Positions 41,898 through 52,474 are shown, counted from the first letter of the stretch. The stretch is 64,000 nucleotides of DNA from Pseudomonadota bacterium (GCA_022361175.1 JAKSBN010000445.1:33056-97055), one strand, 5' to 3'. A program made the numbers and translations. Notes: generated from the sequence alone by a model not told the origin.

Positions 41898-44462
41898 GTG
41901 GCTCGCGACACCCGACATTCACGCACCTCGTACCGGCTGGACCCGAACGTGCGGCCGCTCCGGGTGGCCGTCCACGTGGAGCTCGATCCGGAACGCGGCG
42001 ACCGTTTTCGCGGCCACGTGCGCATGGACGTGGCACTGGACGCTCCCGCAAACCGCATCGCCCTGCACGCCGCCGATCTGCGCGTGACGCGACCGCGCGT
42101 CGAAGTGGGAGGTCGCCGCCAGCGTCTGCGGATGCGCCTCGAGCCGGATCGGGAGCGCGTGGTGCTCGAGTTCGAGTCGCCGTTGCCGGCAGGCCGCGCC
42201 GTGCTGGAGCTCGCCTACGCGGGTCGCCTTCGCCGCGACCTCTGCGGACTCTACGCCGCTCGGTCCGGCGACGACCGCTACGCCTTCACGCAGCTGGAGC
42301 CCGCCGACGCCCGCAAGTTCTTTCCCTGCTTCGACGAGCCGGACAAGAAGGCGCCCTTCACACTCTCCGTGACGACGGCCGCCCACCACGCCGTGGTCTC
42401 GAACGCGCCGGTGGCGCGGAAGGAGATCCTCGCCGACGGGCGCCAGCACGTGACCTTCGCTCCCACACCCCCGCTCTCCAGCTATCTGGTCGCGTTGGCG
42501 GTCGGCAACCTGGTGGCGTCCCGACGAGTTTGGGTGGGAGACACGGCCATTCGCGTGTGGAGCGTGCCCGGCAAGCGCCGGCTGGCGCGCTTCGGTCTGG
42601 AAGCGGCGCGCGAGTGCCTGGCCCGACTCGAACGCTACTTCGCGCTGCCCTACCCGTACGCCAAGCTCGACTTGGTGGCGGTGCCGGACTTCGAGTTCGG
42701 CGCCATGGAGAACGCCGGCGCCGTCTTCTTCCGCGAGACGTTGCTGCTGCTGGACGACAAGCGCGCGACGCTTGCCGAGAAGAAACGCGCGGCCGAGGTC
42801 ATCTGCCACGAACTCGCGCACATGTGGTATGGCGACCTGGTGACCATGGCGTGGTGGGACGACCTGTGGTTGAACGAGGCCTTCGCCACCTGGATGGCGT
42901 TTCACGTCGTCGACCAGTGGAAACCCGAGTGGCGCATGTGGCACGACTTCCAACACGGCCGCGCAGCCGCCCTCGACCTGGACGGGTTGTCGAATACGCA
43001 CCCGATCTACTGCACCGTCCGCACGCCGGAGGACGCCAACGCGAACTTCGACCTCATCACCTACGAAAAGGGCGCAAGCGTCGTTCGCATGCTGGAACGC
43101 TTTCTGGGCCGCGCCGCCTTCCGCAAGGGCGTCCGCCGCTACATCCGGCGCCACCGCGAGGGCAACGCGGTAGCGGCCGATCTCTGGACCGCGCTTTCGG
43201 AGGCCTCGGGCGTCGGCGTCGAACCCATCGTGCGCGCCTGGATCGAGCAGCCGGGACACCCCGTGGTCTCGATCCGAACGGGCGCGGGCGGGGCGTTGAC
43301 CCTGCGCCAGGAGCGCTTCCGGGAACGGAACAAGGGGCGGAGCCGCGAACGCTGGCCGGTGCCCGTGGTGCTGCGGGTGGGTGCGGGCAGAGGGCGGGGT
43401 ACACGCGAAGAAAGGGTCCTGCTGGAGCGCGCGTCGCAGTCCTTCCGCCTGCGCCGAGGCTCTTTCGTGTACGGCAACGCCCTGGAGTCCGGCTTCTTTC
43501 GACCGCTGCACGCATCCGGCGACTGGACGAAGCTCGTGGCGGCCGTCAAACGGCTGCGCCCGATCGAACGGATGGGGCTCTTGGACCACCAATGGGCTCT
43601 AGCGCGCACCGGGCGGGCCCCGCTGTCGCAGCTGCTCGACGTCGTCGACGCGCTCTCGCGGGAACGCGACGCCGACGTGCTGGCGTCGCTCGTGCAAGTG
43701 CTGGCCGCGCTCGCCGATCCGGTCGCGGCGAGCGGCGGCGCCGGCCTGGAGGCCCGGCTCGAACGCTTCGCAGCCGCGCGCTTCGGCCCCGCCCTCCGGC
43801 GACTCGGCCTCGCTGCGGTACCGGGCGAGTCCGAGGACGCGCGCGTGCGGCGCGCCACCCTCTTCCGGCTGGTGGGCGGCCTGGGCCGCGATCCGGCCGT
43901 GCTCGCGGCGGCCGCCCGGCTGACCGAGCGGGCGCTCGGCGGCCGGCGGGTCGAGCCCAACCTGCTGGAACCGGCGCTCTACTTGGCCGGTCGCGACGGA
44001 GACCCCGCCCTCTACGCCGCGTACGCCGCCGCGCGAGAGACGGCGGCCACGCCCCAGGAAGAGCGGCGCTTCCTGGTGGGACTCGGCACCTTCGAGGCGC
44101 CGGCCTTGGTCGAGCGCTCTCTGCGACTGTCGCTGTCGGGCCGGGTGGCCACCCAGGACGTCGTGATCCTGTTGGCCCGGCTCTTGGCCAACCGGGCCGC
44201 CAGAGAGCGCACCTGGGCGTATCTCCAGGAGCATTGGCCCCGGGTGCGCAAGGCGGTGCCTCCGCTGCTGGCGGGGCGCCTCATCTCGGCCACGCTGGCT
44301 CTGGGGACGCGGCGCCACCGGACCGAGGTGGCCCGCTTCTTTCGCGCCCATCCACTGCCGGCCGGGGAACGCGCCCTGCGCCAGACCCTCGAGCGCTTCG
44401 ACGCCCTGGCCGAGAGCCGCCGGCGCCTGGTGACCGAGCTCGACGCGGCGCTTCCGGACTGA
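41898..44462 (+). CDS. M1 family aminopeptidase
   Basis: GAMENAGAVFFRE; VICHELAHMWYGDLVTMAWWDDLWLNEAFATWM (HExxH-18-E). Confidence 0.96.
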   Translation: MARDTRHSRTSYRLDPNVRPLRVAVHVELDPERGDRFRGHVRMDVALDAPANRIALHAADLRVTRPRVEVGGRRQRLRMRLEPDRERVVLEFESPLPAGRAVLELAYAGRLRRDLCGLYAARSGDDRYAFTQLEPADARKFFPCFDEPDKKAPFTLSVTTAAHHAVVSNAPVARKEILADGRQHVTFAPTPPLSSYLVALAVGNLVASRRVWVGDTAIRVWSVPGKRRLARFGLEAARECLARLERYFALPYPYAKLDLVAVPDFEFGAMENAGAVFFRETLLLLDDKRATLAEKKRAAEVICHELAHMWYGDLVTMAWWDDLWLNEAFATWMAFHVVDQWKPEWRMWHDFQHGRAAALDLDGLSNTHPIYCTVRTPEDANANFDLITYEKGASVVRMLERFLGRAAFRKGVRRYIRRHREGNAVAADLWTALSEASGVGVEPIVRAWIEQPGHPVVSIRTGAGGALTLRQERFRERNKGRSRERWPVPVVLRVGAGRGRGTREERVLLERASQSFRLRRGSFVYGNALESGFFRPLHASGDWTKLVAAVKRLRPIERMGLLDHQWALARTGRAPLSQLLDVVDALSRERDADVLASLVQVLAALADPVAASGGAGLEARLERFAAARFGPALRRLGLAAVPGESEDARVRRATLFRLVGGLGRDPAVLAAAARLTERALGGRRVEPNLLEPALYLAGRDGDPALYAAYAAARETAATPQEERRFLVGLGTFEAPALVERSLRLSLSGRVATQDVVILLARLLANRAARERTWAYLQEHWPRVRKAVPPLLAGRLISATLALGTRRHRTEVARFFRAHPLPAGERALRQTLERFDALAESRRRLVTELDAALPD

Positions 44463-44563
44463 CGCCCCCGCCGCCGCCCCCCCGTCCAAGGTCGGCCGAG
44501 CCCCTTGACCGCACCCCGACTTTCGTTCTACTTTCGCCATCGGGTGCTCGCGGAGAAAACGAC

Positions 44564-45652
44564 ATGTCCACGAGTCCGCTCACGCCGGCCTACAAGGGCC
44601 GGGGCAGCGCCGAGAACCCGACCTCCCGTTTCGAGCGTCTCACGACGCACGTAGAGCCCCAGGATCTGGACAACCACGGACAGCCGGATGCGCCGGAGAC
44701 GGTGTACCTGCGCGACCCGTCGCGCTCGATCGTGGCCTTCAACACCAGCCCGGACGTGGGCTTCAACGCCAGCGTGAATCCCTACCGGGGCTGCGAGCAC
44801 GGCTGCATCTACTGCTACGCGCGGCCCACGCACGAGTACCTGGGCTTCTCGGCGGGCCTCGACTTCGAGAGCCGCATTCTGGTGAAGGAGGAGGCGCCGG
44901 CGCTGCTGCGACGCGAGCTGTCGAGCCGCCGCTGGAAGCCCCAGGTCGTGGGTCTGTCCGGCGTGACCGACTGCTATCAGCCGATCGAACGGCGCCTGGG
45001 ATTGACGCGGCGCTGTCTCGAGGTCTTCCTGGACTTTCGAAACCCCGTCACCCTGATCACCAAGAGCGCGCTCGTCACGCGCGACGTGGATCGACTGGCG
45101 GCCCTGGCCGAGCGGGATCTCGTCTCGGTGAGTCTGTCCATCACCACGCTCGACGGCGAGCTTCATCGCCGGTTGGAGCCTCGGGCTTCCCACCCGCTGC
45201 AGCGGCTGCGCGCCATCGAGGTCTTGGCCGACGCCGGGGTGCCCGTGGGCGTGAACGTCGCCCCCGTCATCCCCGGTCTGAACGACCACGAGATCCCGGC
45301 GATCTGCAAGGCCGCGGCGAAGGCGGGTGCTCGTTTCGGCGGTCGCATCCTGTTGCGGCTCCCGTACGGCGTGAAGGATCTCTTCGAGCAGTGGCTCGAG
45401 CGCCACTACCCGGCACGGCGCAAGAAGGTCCTGAGCCGACTGCGCGGCATGCGCGGGGGCCAGCTCAACGACTCGGCCTTCGGTTCGCGCATGCGGGGAG
45501 ACGGCTTCTTCGCGGACCACCTGGCGCGCCTGTTCGCGCTGTCGGCGAGGAAGGCGGGGCTCGGCGAGCATCCCGCTCTTCGCACCGACGCCTTTCGCGC
45601 ACCCGGGGATGCACAACTCGGCCTCTTCGCCCCGACGAGTCGACAGCGGTAG
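44564..45652 (+). CDS. PA0069-like/SPL-related radical SAM protein
   Basis: NASVNPYRGCEHGCIYCYARPTHEYLGFSAGLDFESRILVKEEAPALLRREL; C-x3-C-x2-C cluster motif. Confidence 0.92.
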   Translation: MSTSPLTPAYKGRGSAENPTSRFERLTTHVEPQDLDNHGQPDAPETVYLRDPSRSIVAFNTSPDVGFNASVNPYRGCEHGCIYCYARPTHEYLGFSAGLDFESRILVKEEAPALLRRELSSRRWKPQVVGLSGVTDCYQPIERRLGLTRRCLEVFLDFRNPVTLITKSALVTRDVDRLAALAERDLVSVSLSITTLDGELHRRLEPRASHPLQRLRAIEVLADAGVPVGVNVAPVIPGLNDHEIPAICKAAAKAGARFGGRILLRLPYGVKDLFEQWLERHYPARRKKVLSRLRGMRGGQLNDSAFGSRMRGDGFFADHLARLFALSARKAGLGEHPALRTDAFRAPGDAQLGLFAPTSRQR

Positions 45653-45688
45653 CATGCGACTTCGCCGACCGGGCCGGCGAAGGGGGCA

Positions 45689-47443
45689 GTGGTGGCAGAC
45701 GCGCAGGCGCTCGCGGGCATCTTGCGCCGCATCGACGGGCGAGGCTACAAGGCCTATCGCGAGCTGGGCGGCGCCTTCGAGCTCGACGGGCTGAAGCTCT
45801 TCGTCGATCACGTACAGGGAGACCCCTTCGCCGCGCCTTCGAAGATGCGCATTCGGGTCCCCATGGAGCGCGCCGGCCTGGACGAGACGTTGCGCCGCAC
45901 CCGCGTTCAGCGGGTGGCGCTCGCCGACTTCCTGGCTCGCCAGTGCCGGGCCGCCATCGGCCGCTTGCCGAGGCTGGGCGGTCCACGCGGGAGCGGCCGC
46001 AGTCATGTGCTGCGGATCGACGCCGGCGGCCAGGAAGTCTTGGAGCGAAGCGCAGTCGTCGTGACCGATGCCTTCGTGGAAGCCCGCCTTCACGTGGGGC
46101 TTCCGGCCGACGGGCGGCGCGTGCTGGGACGCCGGGCCGAGGTGATCCTGTTGGAGCAGCTTCCGCAGATCGCCCGCGAGGCGCTGTGTGCCGAGTCGCA
46201 CTCGCCCGAGGAGGTTCACGGCTTCGTCGAGTGCATCGAGAACCAGGAGGCCATTCGGGCGCGCCTGCCCGAGCTCGGCCTGGTGGCCTTCGTGGCCAAC
46301 GGATCCGTGCTGCCGCGCGAGAGCGGAGCCAGCGACCGCCCCCTCGCCTCCGGTGCCGTCGCCTTCGAATCGCCCGAGAGCCTGGAAGTGACCCTGCCGC
46401 TAGAGCATCCCGTGGCCGGATCCCGCGAGATCCGGGGAATGGGCATCCCAGAGGGCGTGACGCTGATCGTGGGAGGCGGCTATCACGGAAAGTCGACGTT
46501 GCTCCGGGCCCTCGAACGCGGCGTCTACCCCCACGTTCCGGGCGACGGGCGGGAGTGGGTCGTGTCGCGGCCCGATCTGGTCAAGGTGCGCGCCGAGGAC
46601 GGTCGCCGCGTCGAACGCGTCGACATCTCGGGCTTCATCGACCGCTTGCCGGGCGGACGCGAAACGCGCTCGTTCCGGAGCGACGACGCCAGCGGCAGTA
46701 CGAGCCAGGCCGCCAACATCGCAGAAGCCATCGAAGCCGGCGCCCGCGGCATCCTGCTCGACGAGGACACCTCCGCCACGAACTTCATGGTGCGAGATGC
46801 CCGCATGCAGGCTCTCGTTCACCGCGAACACGAGCCCATCACCCCGTTCGTCGACCGGATCCGCGAACTCTACGAGGCCTTCGGGGTCTCGACCGTGCTG
46901 GTCATGGGCGGCTGCGGCGACTACTTCGACGTGGCCGACCGCGTGCTCGCCCTGCGCGAGTTCGTGCCGCGGGACGCCACCGAGGAGGCCGGGCAGGTGG
47001 CGACCTCCCATCCCAGCACGCGCTCGCGCGAGGCGCCGAGCCCCCTCGCCCGCAGCGCCGCGCGCGTTCCCGAGTCGCAGAGCTTCGACGCTTCGCGGGG
47101 TCGGCGCGACGTCAAAGTACAGGCCCGCGGCACCCACGAGCTCGTCTACGGCAGCCAGGAGATCGACCTGCGCGGACTCGAGCAGCTCATCGACCCGAGC
47201 CAGACGCGCGCGATCGGATTCGCCCTGGTTCGGGCCGCCCGCGACTGGATGCGGGACGGCGCGCCGCTTCACCGCGTCCTCGATGCCGTCGAGCACGAAC
47301 TCGACGAACGCGGGGTCGACGGACTCGAGCCGTTCGGCCGCGGCGGCCACCCCGGCGATCTGGCCCGCCCGCGCCGGTTCGAGGTCGCTGGCGCCATCAA
47401 CCGGCTGCGCTCGCTGCGGATGGCCCCTCCGAACGACGCCTAG
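45689..47443 (+). CDS. predicted ABC-class ATPase (COG3044-like)
   Basis: GMGIPEGVTLIVGGGYHGKSTLLRALERGVYPHVPGDGREWVV; ARGILLDEDTSATNFMVRD; GTG start. Confidence 0.9.
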   Translation: MVADAQALAGILRRIDGRGYKAYRELGGAFELDGLKLFVDHVQGDPFAAPSKMRIRVPMERAGLDETLRRTRVQRVALADFLARQCRAAIGRLPRLGGPRGSGRSHVLRIDAGGQEVLERSAVVVTDAFVEARLHVGLPADGRRVLGRRAEVILLEQLPQIAREALCAESHSPEEVHGFVECIENQEAIRARLPELGLVAFVANGSVLPRESGASDRPLASGAVAFESPESLEVTLPLEHPVAGSREIRGMGIPEGVTLIVGGGYHGKSTLLRALERGVYPHVPGDGREWVVSRPDLVKVRAEDGRRVERVDISGFIDRLPGGRETRSFRSDDASGSTSQAANIAEAIEAGARGILLDEDTSATNFMVRDARMQALVHREHEPITPFVDRIRELYEAFGVSTVLVMGGCGDYFDVADRVLALREFVPRDATEEAGQVATSHPSTRSREAPSPLARSAARVPESQSFDASRGRRDVKVQARGTHELVYGSQEIDLRGLEQLIDPSQTRAIGFALVRAARDWMRDGAPLHRVLDAVEHELDERGVDGLEPFGRGGHPGDLARPRRFEVAGAINRLRSLRMAPPNDA

Positions 47444-47447
47444 GGCG

Positions 47448-48527
47448 CTACCAGTCGGCGAGGACCGCGGTGCGCTCGCGATGCGTCGCCGGGGTTCCGA
47501 GAAACGCGCGATCGAAGAGCGAACGCTTGAACCAAATCTGGACGTCGCACTCCCAAGTGAAGCCGATGCCGCCGTGGGCCTCGACGGCGTCGCGAGCCAC
47601 CTGAGCGAAGACGTCCGTCACGTGCGCCTTTGCGATGGCTGCCGCACGCTCCGCCTCTTCGGGCAGGTGATCGAAGGCGTGGGCGGCGTACCAGGCGAGG
47701 CCGCGCGCCGGCTCCACCTGAACGGCCATGTTGGCGAGCTGATGCTTCAGTGCCTGGAAGTGGCCGATCTTCACCCCGAACTGCTCGCGCGTCTTGGCGT
47801 ACTCGACGCACATGTCCAACAGCCGGAGCGCGCCGCCCCAGGCGTCCGCGGCCACCAGCACGAGACCAGCGTCCCGCACCCGCGGCGCCGCGGCCGCGCC
47901 GTTCTCCAGGGCCTCAGCGGGGGCTCCGTCGAAGTCGACGGTGTCGAGCGGCCGGGTCCGATCGATGGACTCCGTCGCGTCCACGCGAACGCCGGAGGCC
48001 GAGGACTCCACCACGGATAGTCCGCCGCCGGCCGTTCCCACGACCAGCAGCGTCGCGGCACTCGCGGACGGCACGTGGCGCTTCTGCCCGGCGAGCTTGC
48101 CGTTGGCCGCCAGCTTCCATTGCTCGGGTCCCCAGCGCGCACCGCCTTCGGCCAACGCCACGCTGCCTACCGCGTCGCCCGTGGCGAGCCCGGGTAGCCA
48201 GCGCTTGCGCTGCGCGTCGCTGCCCCCGAGCGCGATGGCCAACGTCGCCAAGGTGTGCCCGAGGAAGGGGCCCGGAGCGCCGCGATACCCCAAGGTTTCC
48301 GCCGCCGCGGCGGCGTCCAGGAGTTCGAGCCCGGCGCCGCCGTTCTCCTCCGGCACCAACAGCCCAGCCAGGCCGAGCTCGGCCAGGGCGCTCCAGAGTT
48401 TCGCGTCGAAGACCTCGTCGCCGTCGTAGTACCGCTCGCGCAAAGTGACGGGCGGGCACTCGTTCTCCACGAATTGGTGGAGCGTCTCCTGCAGCAGAAC
48501 CTGCTCTTCCGTGAGATCGAAATTCAC
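47448..48527 (-). CDS. acyl-CoA dehydrogenase family protein (smaller subunit-like)
   Basis: VNFDLTEEQVLLQETLHQFVEN...; CVEYAKTREQFGVKIGHFQALKHQLANM; EAHGGIGFTWECDVQIWFKR; GTG start overlaps upstream stop. Confidence 0.93.
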   Translation of the reverse strand: MNFDLTEEQVLLQETLHQFVENECPPVTLRERYYDGDEVFDAKLWSALAELGLAGLLVPEENGGAGLELLDAAAAAETLGYRGAPGPFLGHTLATLAIALGGSDAQRKRWLPGLATGDAVGSVALAEGGARWGPEQWKLAANGKLAGQKRHVPSASAATLLVVGTAGGGLSVVESSASGVRVDATESIDRTRPLDTVDFDGAPAEALENGAAAAPRVRDAGLVLVAADAWGGALRLLDMCVEYAKTREQFGVKIGHFQALKHQLANMAVQVEPARGLAWYAAHAFDHLPEEAERAAAIAKAHVTDVFAQVARDAVEAHGGIGFTWECDVQIWFKRSLFDRAFLGTPATHRERTAVLADW

Positions 48528-49732
48528 TTTCCGGCGCTCCTGTCCGCAGCCGCATCGCGGGGCAGCCCCAGGCCGCGCTCGGCGATGATGTTGCGCTGAA
48601 TGTTGGCAGTGCCGCCCGCGACGGCGATCCCCAGGCTCCACATGTACTGGGTGATCCACCCGGGTGCATTCTGGATGGCGTCGCCGATGTCGCGCGCGCC
48701 GGGAGCCACCAGGGCATCGTCCTCCAAGAGGTCGACGGCCAACTTGGCCACCTCGTGGCCGATGTTGGTCGACACGAGCTTGTTCATGAGGCCGAGGCGT
48801 CCGGGGCTCTCGTCCTTGGCGCTCTTCGTGAGCTGGTAGTAGCCGGAGTACTGGTGCGCTCGCACCAGCCCCTCCACCTGCGCCAGTCGCTGACGAACGG
48901 AGGGATCCTGGATCGCGGGGCGGCCGTTCCGCTCTACCTTCTTGGCCAGCGAGACGAGCCCGTGCAGGAGCGTTTCACTCTGGGCCGCGGCGCCGATGGA
49001 GTTGCGCTCGTGCTTGAGCGTCGTTCGCGACACCAGCCAACCTTCGCCCCGCTTGCCGACGATCCAGTCCTCGGGCGTGCGAACCTCGTTCAGGAACACC
49101 TCGTTGAAGTCCGCCGTGCCCGTCATCTGGCGCAGCGGCCGCACGTCGATGCCCGGCTGCTTCATGTCGATCAGCAGATAGGAGATGCCGGCGTGCTTGG
49201 GCGCATCCGGCTCGGTGCGGCACAGACAGAACATATAGTCCGCGTGCTGGGCTCCGCTGGTCCAGATCTTCTGGCCGGAGATGACCCATTCCCCGTCCAC
49301 CAGCTCGCCCTTGGTCTTGAGCGAGGCGAGGTCGCTGCCCGAGCCCGGCTCGCTGTAGCCCTGGCACCAGGTGATCTCGCCGCCGATCGTACCCGGAACG
49401 AACTTCTCCTTCTGCCACTCCTCGCCGCGCTCCAGCAGCGTGGGGACCAGCATCATGGTGCCGATGCCGCGCGCCTCCATGGGGGCGTGAGCGCGACCGA
49501 ACTCCTCGCGCAGGATCTGGGCCTCGATGACATCCGGCGGCTGCTCCGACCCGCCGTAGCGCTTGGGAATGTGGCGATTCAGGTACCCTTCCGCCGTGGC
49601 GCGCTCGCGAAACCGCACGACTTGCTCGGACCGGGACGCCCCATCCTCCTTCTGCGGAGGCCAGTTTGCTGCGAGAAACTCCCGCACGCGCTCCCGGTAG
49701 CGCTCGTACTCGACTCCGTAACTCAGGTCCAT
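48524..49732 (-). CDS. acyl-CoA dehydrogenase family protein
   Basis: ITWCQGYSEPGSGSDLASLKTKGELVDGEWVISGQKIWTSGAQHADYMF; GGTANIQRNIIAERGLGLPRD. Confidence 0.95.
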   Translation of the reverse strand: MDLSYGVEYERYRERVREFLAANWPPQKEDGASRSEQVVRFRERATAEGYLNRHIPKRYGGSEQPPDVIEAQILREEFGRAHAPMEARGIGTMMLVPTLLERGEEWQKEKFVPGTIGGEITWCQGYSEPGSGSDLASLKTKGELVDGEWVISGQKIWTSGAQHADYMFCLCRTEPDAPKHAGISYLLIDMKQPGIDVRPLRQMTGTADFNEVFLNEVRTPEDWIVGKRGEGWLVSRTTLKHERNSIGAAAQSETLLHGLVSLAKKVERNGRPAIQDPSVRQRLAQVEGLVRAHQYSGYYQLTKSAKDESPGRLGLMNKLVSTNIGHEVAKLAVDLLEDDALVAPGARDIGDAIQNAPGWITQYMWSLGIAVAGGTANIQRNIIAERGLGLPRDAAADRSAGK

Positions 49733-49861
49733 GGCTGTCCTCCGTCCTCCGCCGACTCCATTCTCGGGCGCTTCCGCCCACGGTTCAAGGTTGAGTCGAC
49801 GGGGCCGACGACCGATTGACCGCAGAGCCGGGCACCAGGAGCCGACACCCGGGGGAGGGAC

Positions 49862-51178
49862 ATGACGGGGGCGCTCGCCGAAAATCCGATGGCTTTCGCC
49901 CGCCGCCGCGCCGATCTGGGCCGGCCGCGCGGCTTCCTGCGCTGGGATCCCGAGACGCAGTGCGTCGTAGCGAGCGACCCCGATCTCGAAGCCCTGGCCG
50001 AGGCGTTGGCCGTCTGCCCGGACTACGACCGCCACGAGATCGTGCTGCTGGAGTCCCATCCGGAGACCGGAGCGCTCTTCGGCGCCTTTCTGCACCGGAG
50101 CGTCCGCGGGCAGCCCCAGGGCGGAGTCCGCCTCTGGCACTACGACGCGCTGGACGCCTATCTCCGGGACGGCCTCCGGCTGGCCCGCGGCATGGGACGC
50201 AAGTGCGCGCTCGCGGGACTCTGGTGGGGCGGCGGGAAGGCCGTCATCGCGCGCCCGCCCGAGGCCCTCGACTCGGACGCCGCCCGGCGCCACGTCTTCG
50301 CCGGTTTCGGCCGCTTCGTCACGTCGCTGCGAGGCGCCTACGTCACGGCAGAGGACGCCGGCACGCGTCCGCTCGACATGGCGGAGATCTATCGACACAC
50401 GCGGTTCGCCACCTGCGTGCCCACCGAGGTCGGGGGCTCCGGGAACCCCTCGTTCATGACCGCCGCGGGCGTTGCCTGCGCCATGGAAGCGGGGCTCGAC
50501 TTCCTCGGCGAGGGCGGACTGACCGACAAGACCGTCGCGATGCAGGGCGGCGGAAACGTGGGCGGTTTCCTGGTGGGAGAGCTCCTGAAGCGGCGTGTGA
50601 GCAGGGTCGTCGTGGCGGAGGTCGACAGCGAGCGCTGCCGCCTGCTGGCCGATCAGTTCGCCGGCGAGCCCGTGGACGTCCGACACGTCGCTCCCGACGA
50701 TGACGGCGTGCTCGCGGAGCCCTGCGACGTGCTGGCCCCCAACGCCCTCGGCGGGGTATTGGGCCCGAAGACGATTCCGAGCATCCAGGCGGCGCTCGTC
50801 TGCGGCGCCGCCAACAATCCCTTGCAGGATCAAGAACGCGACGCCCCCGCGCTCCAGGAGCGCGGCGTCCTGTTGGTGCCGGACTACGTCGCGAATCGGA
50901 TGGGTATCGTGAGCTGCGCCAACGAGCAGTACGGCAGCATCCCGGGAGACCCGGAGCTGGCGCGTCACCTCGGCCGCGATTGGGAAGGCTCGGTGTATCA
51001 GACGACGCTGCGTGTGCTGCGAGAAGCCCGCGAGGCCAAGCTGACGCCTCTGGAGGCGGCCAACCGGCTGGCGGACCGCGCGGCTCTGGTCCCGCACCCG
51101 ATCTGGGGGCACCGCACGCGCGATCTGGTGGACGGCCTCCTGGCCGCGGGCTGGCACGAACAGCAGCCCGAGCGTTAG
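49862..51178 (+). CDS. Glu/Leu/Phe/Val dehydrogenase family protein
   Basis: PQGGVRLWHYDALDAYLRDGLRLARGMGRKCALAGLWWGGGKAVI; AMQGGGNVGGFLVGELLKR; GAANNPL. Confidence 0.88.
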   Translation: MTGALAENPMAFARRRADLGRPRGFLRWDPETQCVVASDPDLEALAEALAVCPDYDRHEIVLLESHPETGALFGAFLHRSVRGQPQGGVRLWHYDALDAYLRDGLRLARGMGRKCALAGLWWGGGKAVIARPPEALDSDAARRHVFAGFGRFVTSLRGAYVTAEDAGTRPLDMAEIYRHTRFATCVPTEVGGSGNPSFMTAAGVACAMEAGLDFLGEGGLTDKTVAMQGGGNVGGFLVGELLKRRVSRVVVAEVDSERCRLLADQFAGEPVDVRHVAPDDDGVLAEPCDVLAPNALGGVLGPKTIPSIQAALVCGAANNPLQDQERDAPALQERGVLLVPDYVANRMGIVSCANEQYGSIPGDPELARHLGRDWEGSVYQTTLRVLREAREAKLTPLEAANRLADRAALVPHPIWGHRTRDLVDGLLAAGWHEQQPER

Positions 51179-52209
51179 CCCACCTCGGCGCTCGTTCCCT
51201 CCCCCGACTCGGCGAGCACCTCCGCCACGAACTCGGACTTGGCATCGGAATAGGCGATCCGGTCGCGGCTGTGTGCCGCGGCCAACTCGTGCTTGAGAGC
51301 GGCGTAGGCGTCGCGGCGGGCCGGGTCCGCGCGCAGAGCGTCGCGAAACCGCAGGTGGTCCCGATACTCGGCCCCGTCCGCCTCCAACACGTGCACGTGG
51401 TGCGTCGCGCCGGCCGCCCCCTTCTTGAAGAAGCGCCGGGTCGTGTTCTCGGGATAGTCGAGAAAGTGATAGCCGAGTCGAGCCAGCGCCGGAATCCACT
51501 CCTGCGCCGTGTCCAGATCCCGCACCCCGATCGCGATGTCGACGATCGGCTTGGCGATCAGCTCCCCCACGGCCGTGCTGCCGATGTGCTCGATGGCGAG
51601 GGCACGCTCATCGAGAACCGAGCGGAGCTCTTGCCGCTCGCGCTCGAACGCCTCCCTCCAGGCGGGATCGTGGGTCACGAGCTCGACGGCCGCCGTCACC
51701 TCCGCGTGAATTCGATCCACGACCTCCGCCGGCGTGCGCTTCGTGGTGTCGATCGGACGTCCGAGGTCCCCGACTTCCGCGCCGCGCTGGAGGAGCTCCA
51801 CCAGCTCGCGGTTGCGGCCGAGCTCGAACGCCAAGCGGGCCGGATCGGTGCCCCGCGCCGCGCGCCGGCGAATGCGGCGCTCGGCCTCCTCCGCCGCGCA
51901 CTCGAGCCGAAACACGTGCACCGGAGAGTGACGTTCCCAGAGCGGAGCTCGCAGGGCCGCGAGCTCACTCGGGGTCTCCCAGACCGACGAAATCACCAGG
52001 TTGCGCGCGCCGTGACGGAGGTGGATCGGGACCAGCTCCAGCAACCCTGCCCGCACCACCTCGCTGCGCTCCGGAGAGCCCGGCTTCAGGTGGTCTGCGG
52101 CGGCGAGGGCATCGGCCTCGAGGTTCGCGCAGGCCTCCAGCTGCCCGGCGAGCCCTTCTGCCGCGGTCGACTTGCCGACCCCCAGCGCTCCGTTCAGCAG
52201 CACGATCAC
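51175..52209 (-). CDS. P-loop kinase / GrpB (UPF0157 nucleotidyltransferase-like) fusion protein
   Basis: N-terminal Walker A VLLNGALGVGKSTAAEGLA; C-terminal AIEHIGSTAVGELIAKPIVDIAIGVRDL...RRFFKKGAAGATHHVHVLEADGAEYRDHLRFRDALRADP. Confidence 0.85.
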   Translation of the reverse strand: MIVLLNGALGVGKSTAAEGLAGQLEACANLEADALAAADHLKPGSPERSEVVRAGLLELVPIHLRHGARNLVISSVWETPSELAALRAPLWERHSPVHVFRLECAAEEAERRIRRRAARGTDPARLAFELGRNRELVELLQRGAEVGDLGRPIDTTKRTPAEVVDRIHAEVTAAVELVTHDPAWREAFERERQELRSVLDERALAIEHIGSTAVGELIAKPIVDIAIGVRDLDTAQEWIPALARLGYHFLDYPENTTRRFFKKGAAGATHHVHVLEADGAEYRDHLRFRDALRADPARRDAYAALKHELAAAHSRDRIAYSDAKSEFVAEVLAESGEGTSAEVG

Positions 52210-52474
52210 GACCTACCCCCTCGTTCGTCCGACCCGTCAAGGCCACGGGCCACGCCCCAACCCGCAACTCTCGCGCAGTGGGTCGCGGAGCGCCCGCCGT
52301 TTCACTGTGGCTCTCGCCGTTCATCCGATGGTCGCGAGAATCATACAGTCGTTTGAATTTGCGTGTGCCAGCTTCATCGGGCTCCCGCTGGGGTGGGGTG
52401 TACCTCCCTTGCGGCTCAGGCCGAGAGCCGAATCGGACGATGACACCAAACTGGATCAAAGAGGGAGATCGCCC

